Positions 8,517 through 17,097 are shown, counted from the first letter of the stretch. The stretch is DNA of 64,000 bases from Methanosphaera sp. ISO3-F5 (GCF_034480035.2 NZ_CP118753.2:1831426-1895425), one strand, 5' to 3'. The notes: generated from the letters alone by a model not told the origin. Program-made: numbers and translations.

Positions 8517-8533
8517 TAGTAATCGACATTGAA
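8515..8533 (+). repeat. Left terminal inverted repeat of the IS630 element
   Basis: TATAGTAATCGACATT here is the exact reverse complement of the right end at 9893-9908. The outermost TA on each side fits the TA target duplication of the IS630/Tc1-mariner superfamily. Confidence 0.85.
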
Positions 8534-8568
8534 AATTATAAATATTAATTAAAAGCAAATATTATAAT

Positions 8569-9048
8569 ATGTCAGAACAAACACTTATTAAAGAATATCC
8601 AGGAATTATTTCAGAGATTCAAAAAGAAATTAAGAGATTAGAAAATGATGTAAGAGTTTTAAACAAATTATATGTAATTTTAGATATTTTACATGATGTA
8701 ACAGTTGCTGAAGTAATGAAAAAGCATGACATTAGTCAAGGAACAGTATATAATTGGATTAGAGAATGGAATGAAGGTGGAATGGAAAATTTAAAAAGAA
8801 AATCAGGTTCTAAAGGAAAATCTAAATTATCTGAAGAACAATTTAAAATATTGGATGAAATTATATTAAATGAAGAATTAAAAACTGCAAAAGAAGTTCA
8901 TAAAGCCATTAAGGATAATTTTGAAGTAGATTATAGTATTAGACAAATAGAACGAATAATGAAGAAATTAGATTATTCTTACACTAAACCTTATAAAATT
9001 TATAATAAAATGCCAAAAGATGCAAAAGAACTGTTAAAAAAAACGTAG
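8569..9048 (+). CDS. IS630 transposase, N-terminal part (orfA, helix-turn-helix)
   Basis: 159 codons. The N-terminal half contains an HTH of the IS630 type (HDVTVAEVMKKHDISQGTVY then NWIREWN), followed by a second winged-helix segment (RQIERIMKKLDYSYTKP). The frame ends at TAG 9046-9048 directly after an A8 run at 9036-9043. Within that run A-AAA-AAA is a canonical -1 slippery heptamer, and the -1 frame continues into the catalytic half without a stop. I therefore read orfA as the zero-frame part of a fused transposase made by programmed -1 frameshifting. An inactivating deletion in the A-run is the alternative. Confidence 0.85.
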   Translation: MSEQTLIKEYPGIISEIQKEIKRLENDVRVLNKLYVILDILHDVTVAEVMKKHDISQGTVYNWIREWNEGGMENLKRKSGSKGKSKLSEEQFKILDEIILNEELKTAKEVHKAIKDNFEVDYSIRQIERIMKKLDYSYTKPYKIYNKMPKDAKELLKKT

Positions 9049-9866
9049 AACATTTAGAACCTACCGAATATATAATAGCTTTTTTAGATCAAACATACTG
9101 TCAAAATCAAGACAACAGCCAAAAAACATACCACAAAAAAGGAACACCTAATATCATAAACAAACCTACAGAAAAAATAGGCATATCTGGAGTAGGAATA
9201 CAAGCAATCAATGGAAATTCATTCATTGATTTTCTAGAAAACACAAAAACATATGAAATGATGAAATTCATGATAAAAATCGTCATCAAAAATTTAACAA
9301 ATAAAAAATTAATTAACAAACTAACAAATATTCTTAATAAGAAAGAATTAGAACTAGAAAACATATTATCAACAGTAAATAAACCATCAAATTACAAAAT
9401 TCTTCTTAAAACACTTAAAAACCTTTCACCACTTAATAATACAATAAACAAATTATATGAATATGTAAAAAAGAATAAATGTTCTATCAAAACAAAAAGT
9501 AAAATAAAACTTGAAAATATCCAAAAAACTATGTTATTATCATATTTTTACAATAAAAACTTACAACATAAATTAATAATGGAAAAACCAATGGCTATAA
9601 TCCTAGATAACTATAAAGTACACCATGCAATAGTTTTTACAAAACTATGTGATATATTGAATATAGATTTAATATATTTACCGCCATATTCTCCAAAATA
9701 TAATCCCATAGAACAAGTTTGGAGAAAAATCAAAGCTGTAATATCTAGAAAATACATTGATAACAAAGAAAATCTAATTAACGAATTTGAAACTGAATAT
9801 TATGAGTCTGTTGATAAACCAAGTTTTTGGAAAAAATGGGTCAAAGAAATATTACTAGATATATAA
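9036..9866 (+). CDS. IS630 transposase, C-terminal catalytic part (orfB, DDE domain)
   Basis: This frame is entered from the slippery run and reads on without a stop to TAA 9864-9866. Catalytic residues: first D in IIAFLDQTYCQ, second D in MAIILDNYKVHHA, and the third acidic residue, E, in the family motif LPPYSPKYNPIEQVWRKIK. An internal ATG at 9258 would skip the first aspartate, so independent translation from there would give an inactive protein. The fused product is about 430 aa. It is expected to cut at the terminal repeats and insert at TA. Confidence 0.85.
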   Translation, partial: KKNVEHLEPTEYIIAFLDQTYCQNQDNSQKTYHKKGTPNIINKPTEKIGISGVGIQAINGNSFIDFLENTKTYEMMKFMIKIVIKNLTNKKLINKLTNILNKKELELENILSTVNKPSNYKILLKTLKNLSPLNNTINKLYEYVKKNKCSIKTKSKIKLENIQKTMLLSYFYNKNLQHKLIMEKPMAIILDNYKVHHAIVFTKLCDILNIDLIYLPPYSPKYNPIEQVWRKIKAVISRKYIDNKENLINEFETEYYESVDKPSFWKKWVKEILLDI

Positions 9867-9892
9867 TTTAGTAATAATTTTTTATAAAATTT

Positions 9893-9908
9893 AATGTCGA
9901 TTACTATA
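9893..9908 (-). repeat. Right terminal inverted repeat of the IS630 element
   Basis: AATGTCGATTACTATA, perfect complement of the left end at 8515-8530, followed by unrelated sequence. Confidence 0.85.
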
Positions 9909-9975
9909 ATGAAAGATAATAAATATTTCGAAGCAATAATATAATTATAGATAAATTATATAATAAGGTGATGAT

Positions 9976-10506
9976 ATGAGTTCCGTATTAAAAACATTCA
10001 ACACGCCTATAAGTGGATTATACTCTAATATGGGTTCTTATTCTTTAATAGATGAAATCAACTCAGATAATTATCATAATATTAAAAATGATATTGATAA
10101 TTTATCAATAAGGATTAAACGAGGTACATTTGTAGCAGATAATCCGAAAGAGTTATATGATGAACTATTAGAGATTAAAATTATGAACGAATATGTGGAG
10201 TATATCATTAATGAAAATTATACTCATGAAAATATATTATTTGGATTGGATTTAATAAAGACATTGATACAATTATTTGATGTTTTAATATTAAAATATC
10301 TAGAAGATAACATACAACCAAAGAAATATGATGCTATTATTCATAGTATTCACAAAGACTTATCTGAAAAAGAAAAATATTTTAATCATCATATACTATT
10401 GGATGATTCTGAACATGAAAATCATGTCCAATCAATAGAAACTTCTTCAGAAAGAGTAGTTTACGAAAATGAAGATGATTTTTTAGAAGAGTTGAAACAA
10501 TGGTAA
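9976..10506 (+). CDS. Putative antitoxin-like protein upstream of a broken RelE toxin
   Basis: 176 aa, soluble, acidic at the C-terminus (VYENEDDFLEELKQW), which resembles the toxin-binding tail of RelB-type antitoxins. The body is predicted helical and I recognise no catalytic motif; NPKELYDELLEIK is the clearest conserved-looking stretch. AAGGTGATG precedes the ATG, a good ribosome site. The stop codon overlaps the start of a RelE-like reading frame (10500), the usual layout of a two-gene toxin-antitoxin operon. Since the toxin is frameshifted, this gene is an orphan, kept perhaps only by recency. Function is inferred from position and the tail. Confidence 0.55.
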   Translation: MSSVLKTFNTPISGLYSNMGSYSLIDEINSDNYHNIKNDIDNLSIRIKRGTFVADNPKELYDELLEIKIMNEYVEYIINENYTHENILFGLDLIKTLIQLFDVLILKYLEDNIQPKKYDAIIHSIHKDLSEKEKYFNHHILLDDSEHENHVQSIETSSERVVYENEDDFLEELKQW

Positions 10507-10745
10507 CAGTAGAAAGAACTAAAGAGTTTAAAAAGTCATTTAAAAAACTTGATAATTCTTATAAGAAAAAAGTCATCAAACTAATAGAAAAATTTTAAAA
10601 ACGCCTGAAACTGGAAAACCAATGAAAAATGTTAGAAAAGGAACAAGAGAATTATACATATCACCTTTTAGATTGTCATATGAATATATTGAAAAAAACA
10701 AATACAATTAAATTTATCGACATATACCACAAAGATAATCAATAA
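10500..10745 (+). pseudogene. RelE/ParE-type toxin with two frameshifts
   Basis: Starts at the ATG 10500 overlapping the upstream stop: MVTVERTKEFKKSFKKLDN, then stops at TAA near 10597. Reading continues in another frame as ILKTPETGKPMKNVRKGTRE then LYISPFRLSYEYIEKN, and in a third as FIDIYHKDNQ to the stop at 10743-10745. The pattern GKP...RKG.REL...FRLSYEY and a final IYHKD is diagnostic of RelE ribonucleases. The two indels lie in A/T runs. Either the toxin has been inactivated, as is frequent once it loses a balanced antitoxin, or the assembly has homopolymer errors. Confidence 0.78.
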
Positions 10746-10827
10746 ATAAAGATTAACAGATAATCCTAGGTCATCATCCCCCCCCCTTTTTTAGAAATTT
10801 TAGATAATATTACTATCCATACTCACA

Positions 10828-10855
10828 TTTTTAGTATGATTGTTACGTATGTATA
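10828..10855 (+). repeat. 28-bp direct repeat, left copy
   Basis: TTTTTAGTATGATTGTTA then C, GTATGTATA; matches 11278-11305 with one mismatch. The pair encloses a PIN-domain gene fragment and the inverted-repeat element at 10867-10973. Confidence 0.6.
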
Positions 10856-10866
10856 ATATTCTAATG

Positions 10867-10973
10867 TATAGTCTTTTACCCTAAAGTTTATGTCAAAAAC
10901 TTGATTAACCAATTTTCATAATAACTAATATTATCCATCTTTTCATGCTATGAATTTTTAGTAAAAGACTATA
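10867..10973. repeat. MITE-like element with 13-bp perfect terminal inverted repeats
   Basis: TATAGTCTTTTAC at 10867-10879 is perfectly complementary to GTAAAAGACTATA at 10961-10973. The similarity extends inward imperfectly (CTAAAGTTTATG against CATAGAATTTTTAG-type sequence). It holds no coding sequence and is flanked by AATG on both sides. The size (107 bp) and structure fit a small non-autonomous element, or a long RNA hairpin. The ends differ from those of the IS630 copy nearby. Confidence 0.5.
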
Positions 10974-10982
10974 AATGCTTAT

Positions 10983-11219
10983 TTAATAAATTCTTTGAAG
11001 TCCGTTTATTTTATCAAAATCATCATCATAACTTAATATCTTATTTATATTGTTGTCTTGCATTGTTTTTAGTATTAAACAATCAGAATAATTGATGGAA
11101 CCATTATAATAACTATATGTATCAACTGCATCTTCATAATCTGATTTTTTGAGATATTTAACATCCATTACTTCATTTATTATAGTATATATTTTATTTA
11201 AATCAACTCTTTTTTTCAT
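10983..11219 (-). pseudogene. C-terminal fragment of a PIN-domain toxin
   Basis: 78 codons. The end SINYSDCLILKTMQDNNINK then ILSYDDDFDKINGLQRIY is the C-terminal half of a PIN domain, with the third and fourth acidic positions present. It closely resembles the tail of the broken gene at 49208-49604 (SINYSDCTLLYTMQ; SFDSDFDKVNTINRIY). The N-terminal strand with the first Asp, and the antitoxin gene, are missing. Flanked by 28-bp direct repeats. Confidence 0.72.
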
Positions 11220-11277
11220 ATCTTGAGTGTTGGCATAAATTCGTTTTTGTAATACTTTTTTATGTGGATGAAACTTT

Positions 11278-11305
11278 TTTTTAGTATGATTGTTAAGTAT
11301 GTATA
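11278..11305 (+). repeat. 28-bp direct repeat, right copy
   Basis: Second copy of the repeat at 10828-10855, with A in place of C at one position. The 450-bp spacing would fit an inserted small toxin-antitoxin cassette. Confidence 0.6.
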
Positions 11306-11490
11306 TGAATATGAAATATATTACTTATCAAGACCCCCCTGATTACTTACCAGCTGCTCTTGGATTAAACTTATATAGCTTTTATTCTATAATTTATATT
11401 ATCGAAGTCATAGAATTGTTATTTTATGAAATTCTTTTCTTGATTTTCGGTTTTAAAGTTAATGGAGTGAAATAAGCAGTATTAATTATT

Positions 11491-11700
11491 ATGATAGATG
11501 AAAATTGTATATATTTAACTCAAAGTACTCTTATTAGAGGTCTTTCTAAGAAACAATTCAATGTTTTAGTGGATATTTCATTGAAATTGAATAAATTAAG
11601 AAATAGTGCTATAAAAACTACTAAATTAGATAAATGTGCTGATGATAAACATTTTAAACAGTTGAATTTCAAATCAATAATCACTAAAATCTTTAAATAA
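11491..11700 (+). pseudogene. N-terminal fragment of a TnpB (IS605 OrfB)-like protein
   Basis: 69 codons. YLTQSTLIRGLSKKQFNVLV then LKLNKLRNSAI matches the beginning of TnpB-like proteins of this group of methanogens (ITQT..IKGLSK..F..L..L....N.YN.AL). The rest of the protein, including the RuvC-like and zinc parts, is absent; the frame ends after ITKIFK. No IS ends seen. Confidence 0.55.
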
Positions 11701-11893
11701 TTTGGGGAGTAAATTTTGTCTTCTTTGGCAAAAAGCGGAACATGAAACTTTAGAAAATCAATTTTTTTTCAATTCTTTTGATGAAAGGTCTAGCTTGTGA
11801 ATTAATGTTGATATAGTTGATAATGTTTTCCTTGTATACTCTGTTGATAACTATTTATATTATTAATAGTAAATTATGGAACAGGTGGAATTA

Positions 11894-12115
11894 ATGGAAA
11901 CTAAAGCAGTTAGAGTAAGTTTAATAAATCATAAAAGATTAGCAGATATTGGCCATAAGAATGATTCATTTAATGATATAATATCCAAACTTTTAGACGA
12001 TTATGAAGAATATCAAGAAATTAAAGACCTGGTTGAAGCTGATAAAGAATTTGATAAGGGTGAAGGAGTTCATTTTTCTTCTTTAGAAGAACTTGATGCA
12101 TATTTGGATGATTAA
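11894..12115 (+). CDS. Antitoxin of a RelE-type module
   Basis: 73 aa when started at METKAVRVSL; the upstream in-frame ATG (11876) lacks a ribosome site, whereas GGTGG lies 5 nt before 11894. The N-terminus (KAVRVSLINHKRLADIGHKN) has the shape of a short ribbon-helix-helix-like DNA-binding segment. DSFNDIISKLLDDYEEYQE and the acidic tail (SLEELDAYLDD) are typical of archaeal antitoxins of the DUF7557/VapB-like group. The next gene starts 1 bp after its stop. Likely autoregulates the pair. Confidence 0.78.
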   Translation: METKAVRVSLINHKRLADIGHKNDSFNDIISKLLDDYEEYQEIKDLVEADKEFDKGEGVHFSSLEELDAYLDD

Positions 12116-12116
12116 T

Positions 12117-12371
12117 ATGGAACTTGAGTTTAAACGTTCTGTTTTAAAACAATTAAAATATTTTAAGAAAAAAAATCCCAAAGCATATGAAATGCTTTAT
12201 AAAGAATTAGAAGAAATTCTCAATAATCCTTATAATATCTCTTATAAAAAAGTTAAAAAATATCCTAAATATAAGCTAGCAAGAAAAGGAAATTATGGAA
12301 TATGTTTTAAAGTTCTAGATAATTGTATATATGTAGGTCGTATAGAAGATAGATCAAAAGTATATAATTAA
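12117..12371 (+). CDS. RelE/ParE-family toxin, apparently intact
   Basis: 84 aa from the ATG at 12117, directly behind the antitoxin stop; the longer frame starting at 12093 is an artefact of overlap. FKRSVLKQLKYFKKKNPK, then YKKVKKYPKYKLARKGNYGI and YVGRIEDRSKVY fit the RelE fold: two helices and a sheet ending in the I..I.DRS.VY strand. Predicted to be a ribosome-dependent mRNA interferase or a gyrase poison of the ParE kind. Confidence 0.82.
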   Translation: MELEFKRSVLKQLKYFKKKNPKAYEMLYKELEEILNNPYNISYKKVKKYPKYKLARKGNYGICFKVLDNCIYVGRIEDRSKVYN

Positions 12372-12458
12372 CATTTTCATGGTTTTTTTCCTAAATTTGG
12401 GGTCCTGTTTTCTGTTTAGTTTATTGTAAATTGTATCTTTTTATATCTCTTTTTTTAC

Positions 12459-13264
12459 GTGCGACGAGCCATTGTCTTTAATTTTGTTCGCACCTTAAAT
12501 TCTTTCTTTTTTGGTGTGTGTTAGTATAGTATTTATTTGAACGGATACTTTTAACCTTGTTGTATGGGTTATTCTCCCTTGAAACTGCGTTACTGGTAAC
12601 GGTGGGGTAGGTTGCATGATAGGTAAAGCCTAATCTTATTCCTAGCATCCATGGAATGGAGGGCGAGAGAAAGACCAATAATTTGGCTAATGCTAAATGA
12701 ACTCTTATAAGCACCGTGAAAGGAACCAACACGGTAGGATGATTAAAGGATGTGTTGAAGGTTGCAGGCAGGTCAGACGAAGTGTAAAAGGACGTCTATT
12801 GATTACAACCCGTATGTCTGTCGGTGTATTGAGAGAGCCTAAGTTGTGTCGAGTGTCTAACAGAAGATAAACTCGGTAAGCCCAGTAAAGTCCAATAACT
12901 ATTATTGGTAGGGGTTTCTGTGAGGAAATTTTAAGACTTTTTTTTGGGTAAGGTATGTTGAGAAAAGCTAATGCCATTGTGTGTCGTTAAGACGGCAGGA
13001 ATTTAACAAAATTGTAACTGCTTGATGGATATGCTGACTTCAACAGGTGTATAACATGATTATTAAAACGAATTTGTAGTCAGAGGATGTGTGATGATAT
13101 TATGAGTCAAATTTCAGTTGAAGAAAACTGTACAAACTCTAATGGTTTGTGTCAGTCCACGATAATTAGACAAACTCGACGAAGAATGGTCCAATATTAA
13201 TTGGAACTATGTTACTCGAAGCATACATGGGACACTTCAACCTTTACTTGTTACTTATTATTAA
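12459..13264 (+). mobile_element. 5' part of a group II intron (domain I onward) with a maturase stub
   Basis: The segment starts with GTGCGACGAGCC, matching the group II 5' consensus GTGYG. It is much richer in G/C and structure than its surroundings and has no long ORF for 640 bp, as expected for intron domains I-III. Recognisable pieces include TAAACTCGGTAAGCCC and ACCGTGAAAGG...ACACGGT, similar to domain I sequences of bacterial-type introns. At 13102 a short frame MSQISVEENC begins and, after a frameshift, reads EEWSNINWNYVTRSIHGTLQ, the N-terminal W..INW..V...I..LQ motif of group II reverse transcriptases. The rest of the RT, domain V and the 3' end are missing. A second copy of the first 230 bp lies at 6778-7040. 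Confidence 0.68.
13102..13264 (+). pseudogene. N-terminal stub of a group II intron reverse transcriptase
   Basis: Two overlapping frames: MSQISVEENCTNSNGLCQST then IIRQTR, and after a -1/+2 shift near 13180, DEEWSNINWNYVTRSIHGTL then QPLLVTYY and a stop at 13262-13264. The W-NINW-V-I-LQ pattern is what precedes RT domain 0 in intron-encoded proteins. No YADD box or maturase X domain follows, so it is dead. Confidence 0.55.
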
Positions 13265-13352
13265 GTAAGAAATTATATACTTTATTGAATATAATTATTA
13301 CTATTAAATCTTCAATAATAAAATATGATGAAAGATTTTTACGAGGTGTAGA

Positions 13353-16232
13353 ATGAGGTATATTAATAAAATAAGTCATCTATTCCTATTTATAACAGTA
13401 TTATTATTGTGTTTAAGCATAGTATCAGCACAAGAAAACAATGATACACACACAATAATAAAAGAAGAACAAACAACAACTTCACAAGTTATAAAAGAAG
13501 AGACTAAACCAATAACAAAAACAAAGATACAAGAAAAGAACATAACAAAAACAGACAAAAATAATATAAAAACAGCAAGCAAAAAAGCAACATACTTCGA
13601 CATAAAAATCACAAACAACATAGCCAACGATGCAAAAATAGAAATAGGAGTAAGAGACGTTGATAATAAACTAATACCAAACAGTAAACTAGAACTAACA
13701 TTACCAGATAAAACAAAAATAAACACAAAAACACAAAAAAACGGGTGGGGAACCGTAACAATGAAACTAGCATCTGGTAACAAAACAATACACATAGACT
13801 ACTCCGGAACAGACAAATACTACGCATACGACTATGACCTGAAAATGGAAGTATTCAAAAGAAACTCCAACATGAACATAAACATAGAAAAAACAAACGA
13901 TACCGGTGACGTTAACATAACAGTAAAACTAACAGACTCCATAACAGGCAACAACATAAAAAATGCAAAACTAACACTAAAAACATCAGATGGAAGAACA
14001 TTCACAGAAACAACAAACAACAATGCAGTAGCAAAATTTGATTTTAAACTAAACAGTGGAAAAAACTATATGAACCTAACCTATCCTGGAAACACAATAT
14101 ACAGCAACGTCAAAACAAACCTAACAGTAGACATGGGAAAAATCAAAAACAATGTAGACTATGATGTAGAACTAAACAACCTATACGTAGGACAAACATC
14201 ACTATCAGTAACACTGAAAGATTACGTGACAAGAAAAACACTGCCAAACACGCAGATACAACTCAAAATACATGGAGGAGAAACATACACTGGAAAAACA
14301 AACAACAAAGGAGTATTCACAACAAAAGTAGAAGCACCAGTAGGAAAAAACTATATGGACCTAACCTACAATGGAAACAGCAAATACAATAACAGAACAG
14401 CAACAATCAACTTCACAGTCACAAAAAGAGTAAGTGACATGAACTTCACACTAACAAGCCCAACCAACCCAAAACTAAGCATAACACTCAAAGACATAGT
14501 GCTTAACAAAACAATAAACAATGCACCAGTAACAATCACACTACCCGACGGACAAAAAATAACAAGAAACACAAACACGAAAGGACAAATAACCTACCCA
14601 ATAACAGTAACGGAAGGCAACAAGAAATACAGGGCAACATACAATGGAAACACCAACCAAACAAGCATAACAAAAACACTAACAGTAAGCAAAGAAGCAG
14701 AAAAAATCCCAGTAACATATAATGTAACAGTAACAAACAAGATCTACAGGGACGACATAGTAATATTCAAACTAATTGACACAAAAACAAAAAAAGCAAT
14801 ACCAAACGCACAACTAACAATAAAACTACCATTAAAAACAGTAACAGCTACAACTAACAAACAGGGGGAAATAACAGTAACAAAAAGCCTTAAAGTAGGA
14901 ACAAACAAGGCAACAATTTCCTATAAGGGAAACAGCAAGTACGCAAACAGGACAACCACAGTAGACATAAAAATAGATAAAAGACCATCCACGATAGACT
15001 CATCCATCCATATGGGAACATCACTGGGAATAAGTCTAACACTAAAGGATGCAATAAACAATAAAACAATACCAAACGCAAAACTAGTACTGAAACACCC
15101 AAAAACAAATGTAACACTAACAACAGACAAAAACGGAAAAGTAGTGCAGGACATAAAACTACCGGCAGGAAAAGCAGAAATCTCCCTAAGATATGCAGGT
15201 AACAGTGTTTACTCAGCATCCAGTGTAAAACCAACAAACATAACAATAACAGACCCTAAAACAGCAACAAAAGTAACAATAAACAGTGTGAAAGGAACAC
15301 TCGGCGATAAAATAAGAATAACAGTTAACGTTAAAGACATTAACGGAAACAATGTAAACAATGGAAACGTAATACTAAAACTAAACGGTAAAACATTAAA
15401 AACAGACAACATATTTGGAAGCAAAAAAGCAGCCAAAAAATTACTAGTAAAAAACGGTAAAGCAACAGTAACACTCACAGCAACAAAAACAATAAGAAAC
15501 GCTAAAAACCTGACAGCAACATATGGTGGAACAAGCAAATACCATTATAATGTGTCAAAGGCAATAAAACCACAGATACAATTAAGAAAAGCACAGATAA
15601 CAGTGACAGCAACACCAAAAATACAGCAACAACACAAAGTAATCACATTCAAAGTAAACATCAAAGACGAAGCAAATAAAAAAATAGCAGACAAAAACAG
15701 TTACGTTATATTCAAGATTAACGGAAAAACATTAAAAGACTCAAAATCAAAAACAATCAAAGTACAGGTAAAGAACCAGACAGCAACATACAAGTACAGG
15801 GTACCGAAAGGAACCAGTGGACTAACCACAGACTTCAAAGTAAAAAATCATGTATTAACAGCAGTATTTTCTAATCCTGTTTATTCAAGTGCAAAAAATA
15901 CAACAAAATTCCAAGTAAAAAGATCATCAACAAAATTCAACATAACAACACTACAATACACAAATAAAACAAGAACACTCACAATCAAGGGAAACATCAA
16001 GGATTACATGAACACTAACGTTGCAGGAAACACCAAGATAAACATAAAAATTGATGGAAAATCAATAACACAGGCAGGCAAAACAGTAAACTACACAATA
16101 AAATCAGGAAAAATAAACTTAAACATCAAAGTTCCAAACACATTCAAAACAGTCAATAAAGTAACATTAACCAGTGGAAACCGTCTAGCATACACCAAAG
16201 CAACACTAGTTTCTAAAGTAAAACACATCTAA
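13353..16232 (+). CDS. Secreted Ig-like repeat protein (adhesin-like, no beta-helix)
   Basis: 959 aa. Signal peptide at residues 1-26 (RYINK, then LFLFITVLLLCLSIVSAQ). A charged Thr/Lys linker follows to about 75. Then come about nine Ig-like units of 80-100 residues, with recurring L(P/K)NA.(L/V)TLK, TT(N/D)..G, and Y.GN..Y patterns. The last 300 residues resemble the conserved tail of the giant paralogs (VILKLNGKTLK; ATYKYRVPKG; final LTSGNRLAYTKATLVSKV, compare MIVTGDRQAYLGARNETSKI). That makes the tail a good candidate for wall binding. GAGGTG lies 6 nt before the ATG. Unlike paralogs it lacks beta-helix repeats, so it may be a stalk or structural fibre. Third codon positions are strongly A/C-biased. 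Confidence 0.85.
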   Translation: MRYINKISHLFLFITVLLLCLSIVSAQENNDTHTIIKEEQTTTSQVIKEETKPITKTKIQEKNITKTDKNNIKTASKKATYFDIKITNNIANDAKIEIGVRDVDNKLIPNSKLELTLPDKTKINTKTQKNGWGTVTMKLASGNKTIHIDYSGTDKYYAYDYDLKMEVFKRNSNMNINIEKTNDTGDVNITVKLTDSITGNNIKNAKLTLKTSDGRTFTETTNNNAVAKFDFKLNSGKNYMNLTYPGNTIYSNVKTNLTVDMGKIKNNVDYDVELNNLYVGQTSLSVTLKDYVTRKTLPNTQIQLKIHGGETYTGKTNNKGVFTTKVEAPVGKNYMDLTYNGNSKYNNRTATINFTVTKRVSDMNFTLTSPTNPKLSITLKDIVLNKTINNAPVTITLPDGQKITRNTNTKGQITYPITVTEGNKKYRATYNGNTNQTSITKTLTVSKEAEKIPVTYNVTVTNKIYRDDIVIFKLIDTKTKKAIPNAQLTIKLPLKTVTATTNKQGEITVTKSLKVGTNKATISYKGNSKYANRTTTVDIKIDKRPSTIDSSIHMGTSLGISLTLKDAINNKTIPNAKLVLKHPKTNVTLTTDKNGKVVQDIKLPAGKAEISLRYAGNSVYSASSVKPTNITITDPKTATKVTINSVKGTLGDKIRITVNVKDINGNNVNNGNVILKLNGKTLKTDNIFGSKKAAKKLLVKNGKATVTLTATKTIRNAKNLTATYGGTSKYHYNVSKAIKPQIQLRKAQITVTATPKIQQQHKVITFKVNIKDEANKKIADKNSYVIFKINGKTLKDSKSKTIKVQVKNQTATYKYRVPKGTSGLTTDFKVKNHVLTAVFSNPVYSSAKNTTKFQVKRSSTKFNITTLQYTNKTRTLTIKGNIKDYMNTNVAGNTKINIKIDGKSITQAGKTVNYTIKSGKINLNIKVPNTFKTVNKVTLTSGNRLAYTKATLVSKVKHI

Positions 16233-16314
16233 ACCCCCCTTTTAAATCATATTTTTTTTTAAATTATGAATTATACTAATTGTTCTTATACTATTCCATA
16301 TATAATATATAATT

Positions 16315-17097
16315 ATGATACAGGAAGATTTATTCAAAAACAAGGTAGGGATAATTGGTGCCGGAAAGATTGGATTAGCATTAATACTGAAACTTCTCGA
16401 AAAAAACTATCCACCGGATAATATAAAATTAACATATAACGGTTCAATATACACATTCAACAATATATATGACAATAACCTGGTAGATATGATATCATCT
16501 AATGCTGAAATAGTGAAAACATCAGATATACTCATATTATCAGTACCACCACAATCCTTCAAGGCTATTGGTGACTTTAACCTCTCCGAAGACACACTGG
16601 TAATATCATTCATGGCAGGAATAAGTAGTGAAGATATTAGGAAACAAACCGGGTCCAACAATGTGGTGCGAATAATACCAACAGGTCCTGACACGATACA
16701 TGATTCAAATGCAGTGGCAGGAGTTTATGGAGAAAACAGCACCTCTGATGCATTATTTGACCTGCTTGACATTGACTATGTGAGAGTGGATAATGAGGAT
16801 GACATGGATTACGTGGCAATAGCAGGATGTCTCCCCGTAGTATACTGCAGGGCAAGCCCAGAATCACCCGAAACAAGGGATGCTATAAACAAAATATCAG
16901 AGGAATTTCCATTATTCAGGGAGCTTGCACGTAAATGTGAAAAACTTGTCCCCGAAGATAAGAGTGAAGAATTTATCAGTAAATTCGTAACACCTGGTGG
17001 AGTTACACAAGCAATACTTAATGGCTTTAACAGTGGAAAAAGTGTTTATGAATCATTACTTATGGGCCTGGAAAGAAACAGGGATTTATCATATTAA
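16315..17097 (+). CDS. ProC-like NAD(P)-dependent reductase (pyrroline-5-carboxylate reductase family)
   Basis: 260 aa, usual length for ProC. N-terminal Rossmann motif VGIIGAGKIGLAL (residues 10-22). DILILSVPPQ and LVISFMAGIS match the family's second and third nucleotide-site strands, and NNVVRIIPTGP replaces the usual RxMPNTP. The C-terminal dimer domain ends FVTPGGVTQAILNGFNSGKS, then a Glu/Arg helix, corresponding to the SPGGTT...L..G motif. In proline biosynthesis ProC reduces 1-pyrroline-5-carboxylate. The departure from the MPN motif leaves room for a related reductase, for instance an F420-dependent one. A TATA-like box (ATATATAATATATAA) is 5-20 bp upstream of the ATG, so the message may be almost leaderless or start farther in. 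Confidence 0.68.
   Translation: MIQEDLFKNKVGIIGAGKIGLALILKLLEKNYPPDNIKLTYNGSIYTFNNIYDNNLVDMISSNAEIVKTSDILILSVPPQSFKAIGDFNLSEDTLVISFMAGISSEDIRKQTGSNNVVRIIPTGPDTIHDSNAVAGVYGENSTSDALFDLLDIDYVRVDNEDDMDYVAIAGCLPVVYCRASPESPETRDAINKISEEFPLFRELARKCEKLVPEDKSEEFISKFVTPGGVTQAILNGFNSGKSVYESLLMGLERNRDLSY

Larger units (their letters stand above)
8517..9906 (+). mobile_element. Complete IS630-family insertion sequence
   Basis: About 1390 bp bounded by perfect terminal repeats (TAGTAATCGACATT, inward on both sides) and flanked by TA/TA, the expected target duplication. It carries one transposase encoded in two overlapping frames, with no passenger genes. The close match between the ends and the intact catalytic residues suggest recent insertion. 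Confidence 0.88.

Noticed and set aside
11290-11475. 61-codon plus-strand frame, Ile/Tyr/Leu-rich
   Set aside because: No ribosome site, starts inside the right copy of the 28-bp repeat, no recognisable pattern.
12478-12977. Two minus-strand frames (84 and 90 codons) inside the intron-like segment
   Set aside because: No ribosome sites or family patterns; the DNA fits a structured RNA element repeated at 6778-7040.
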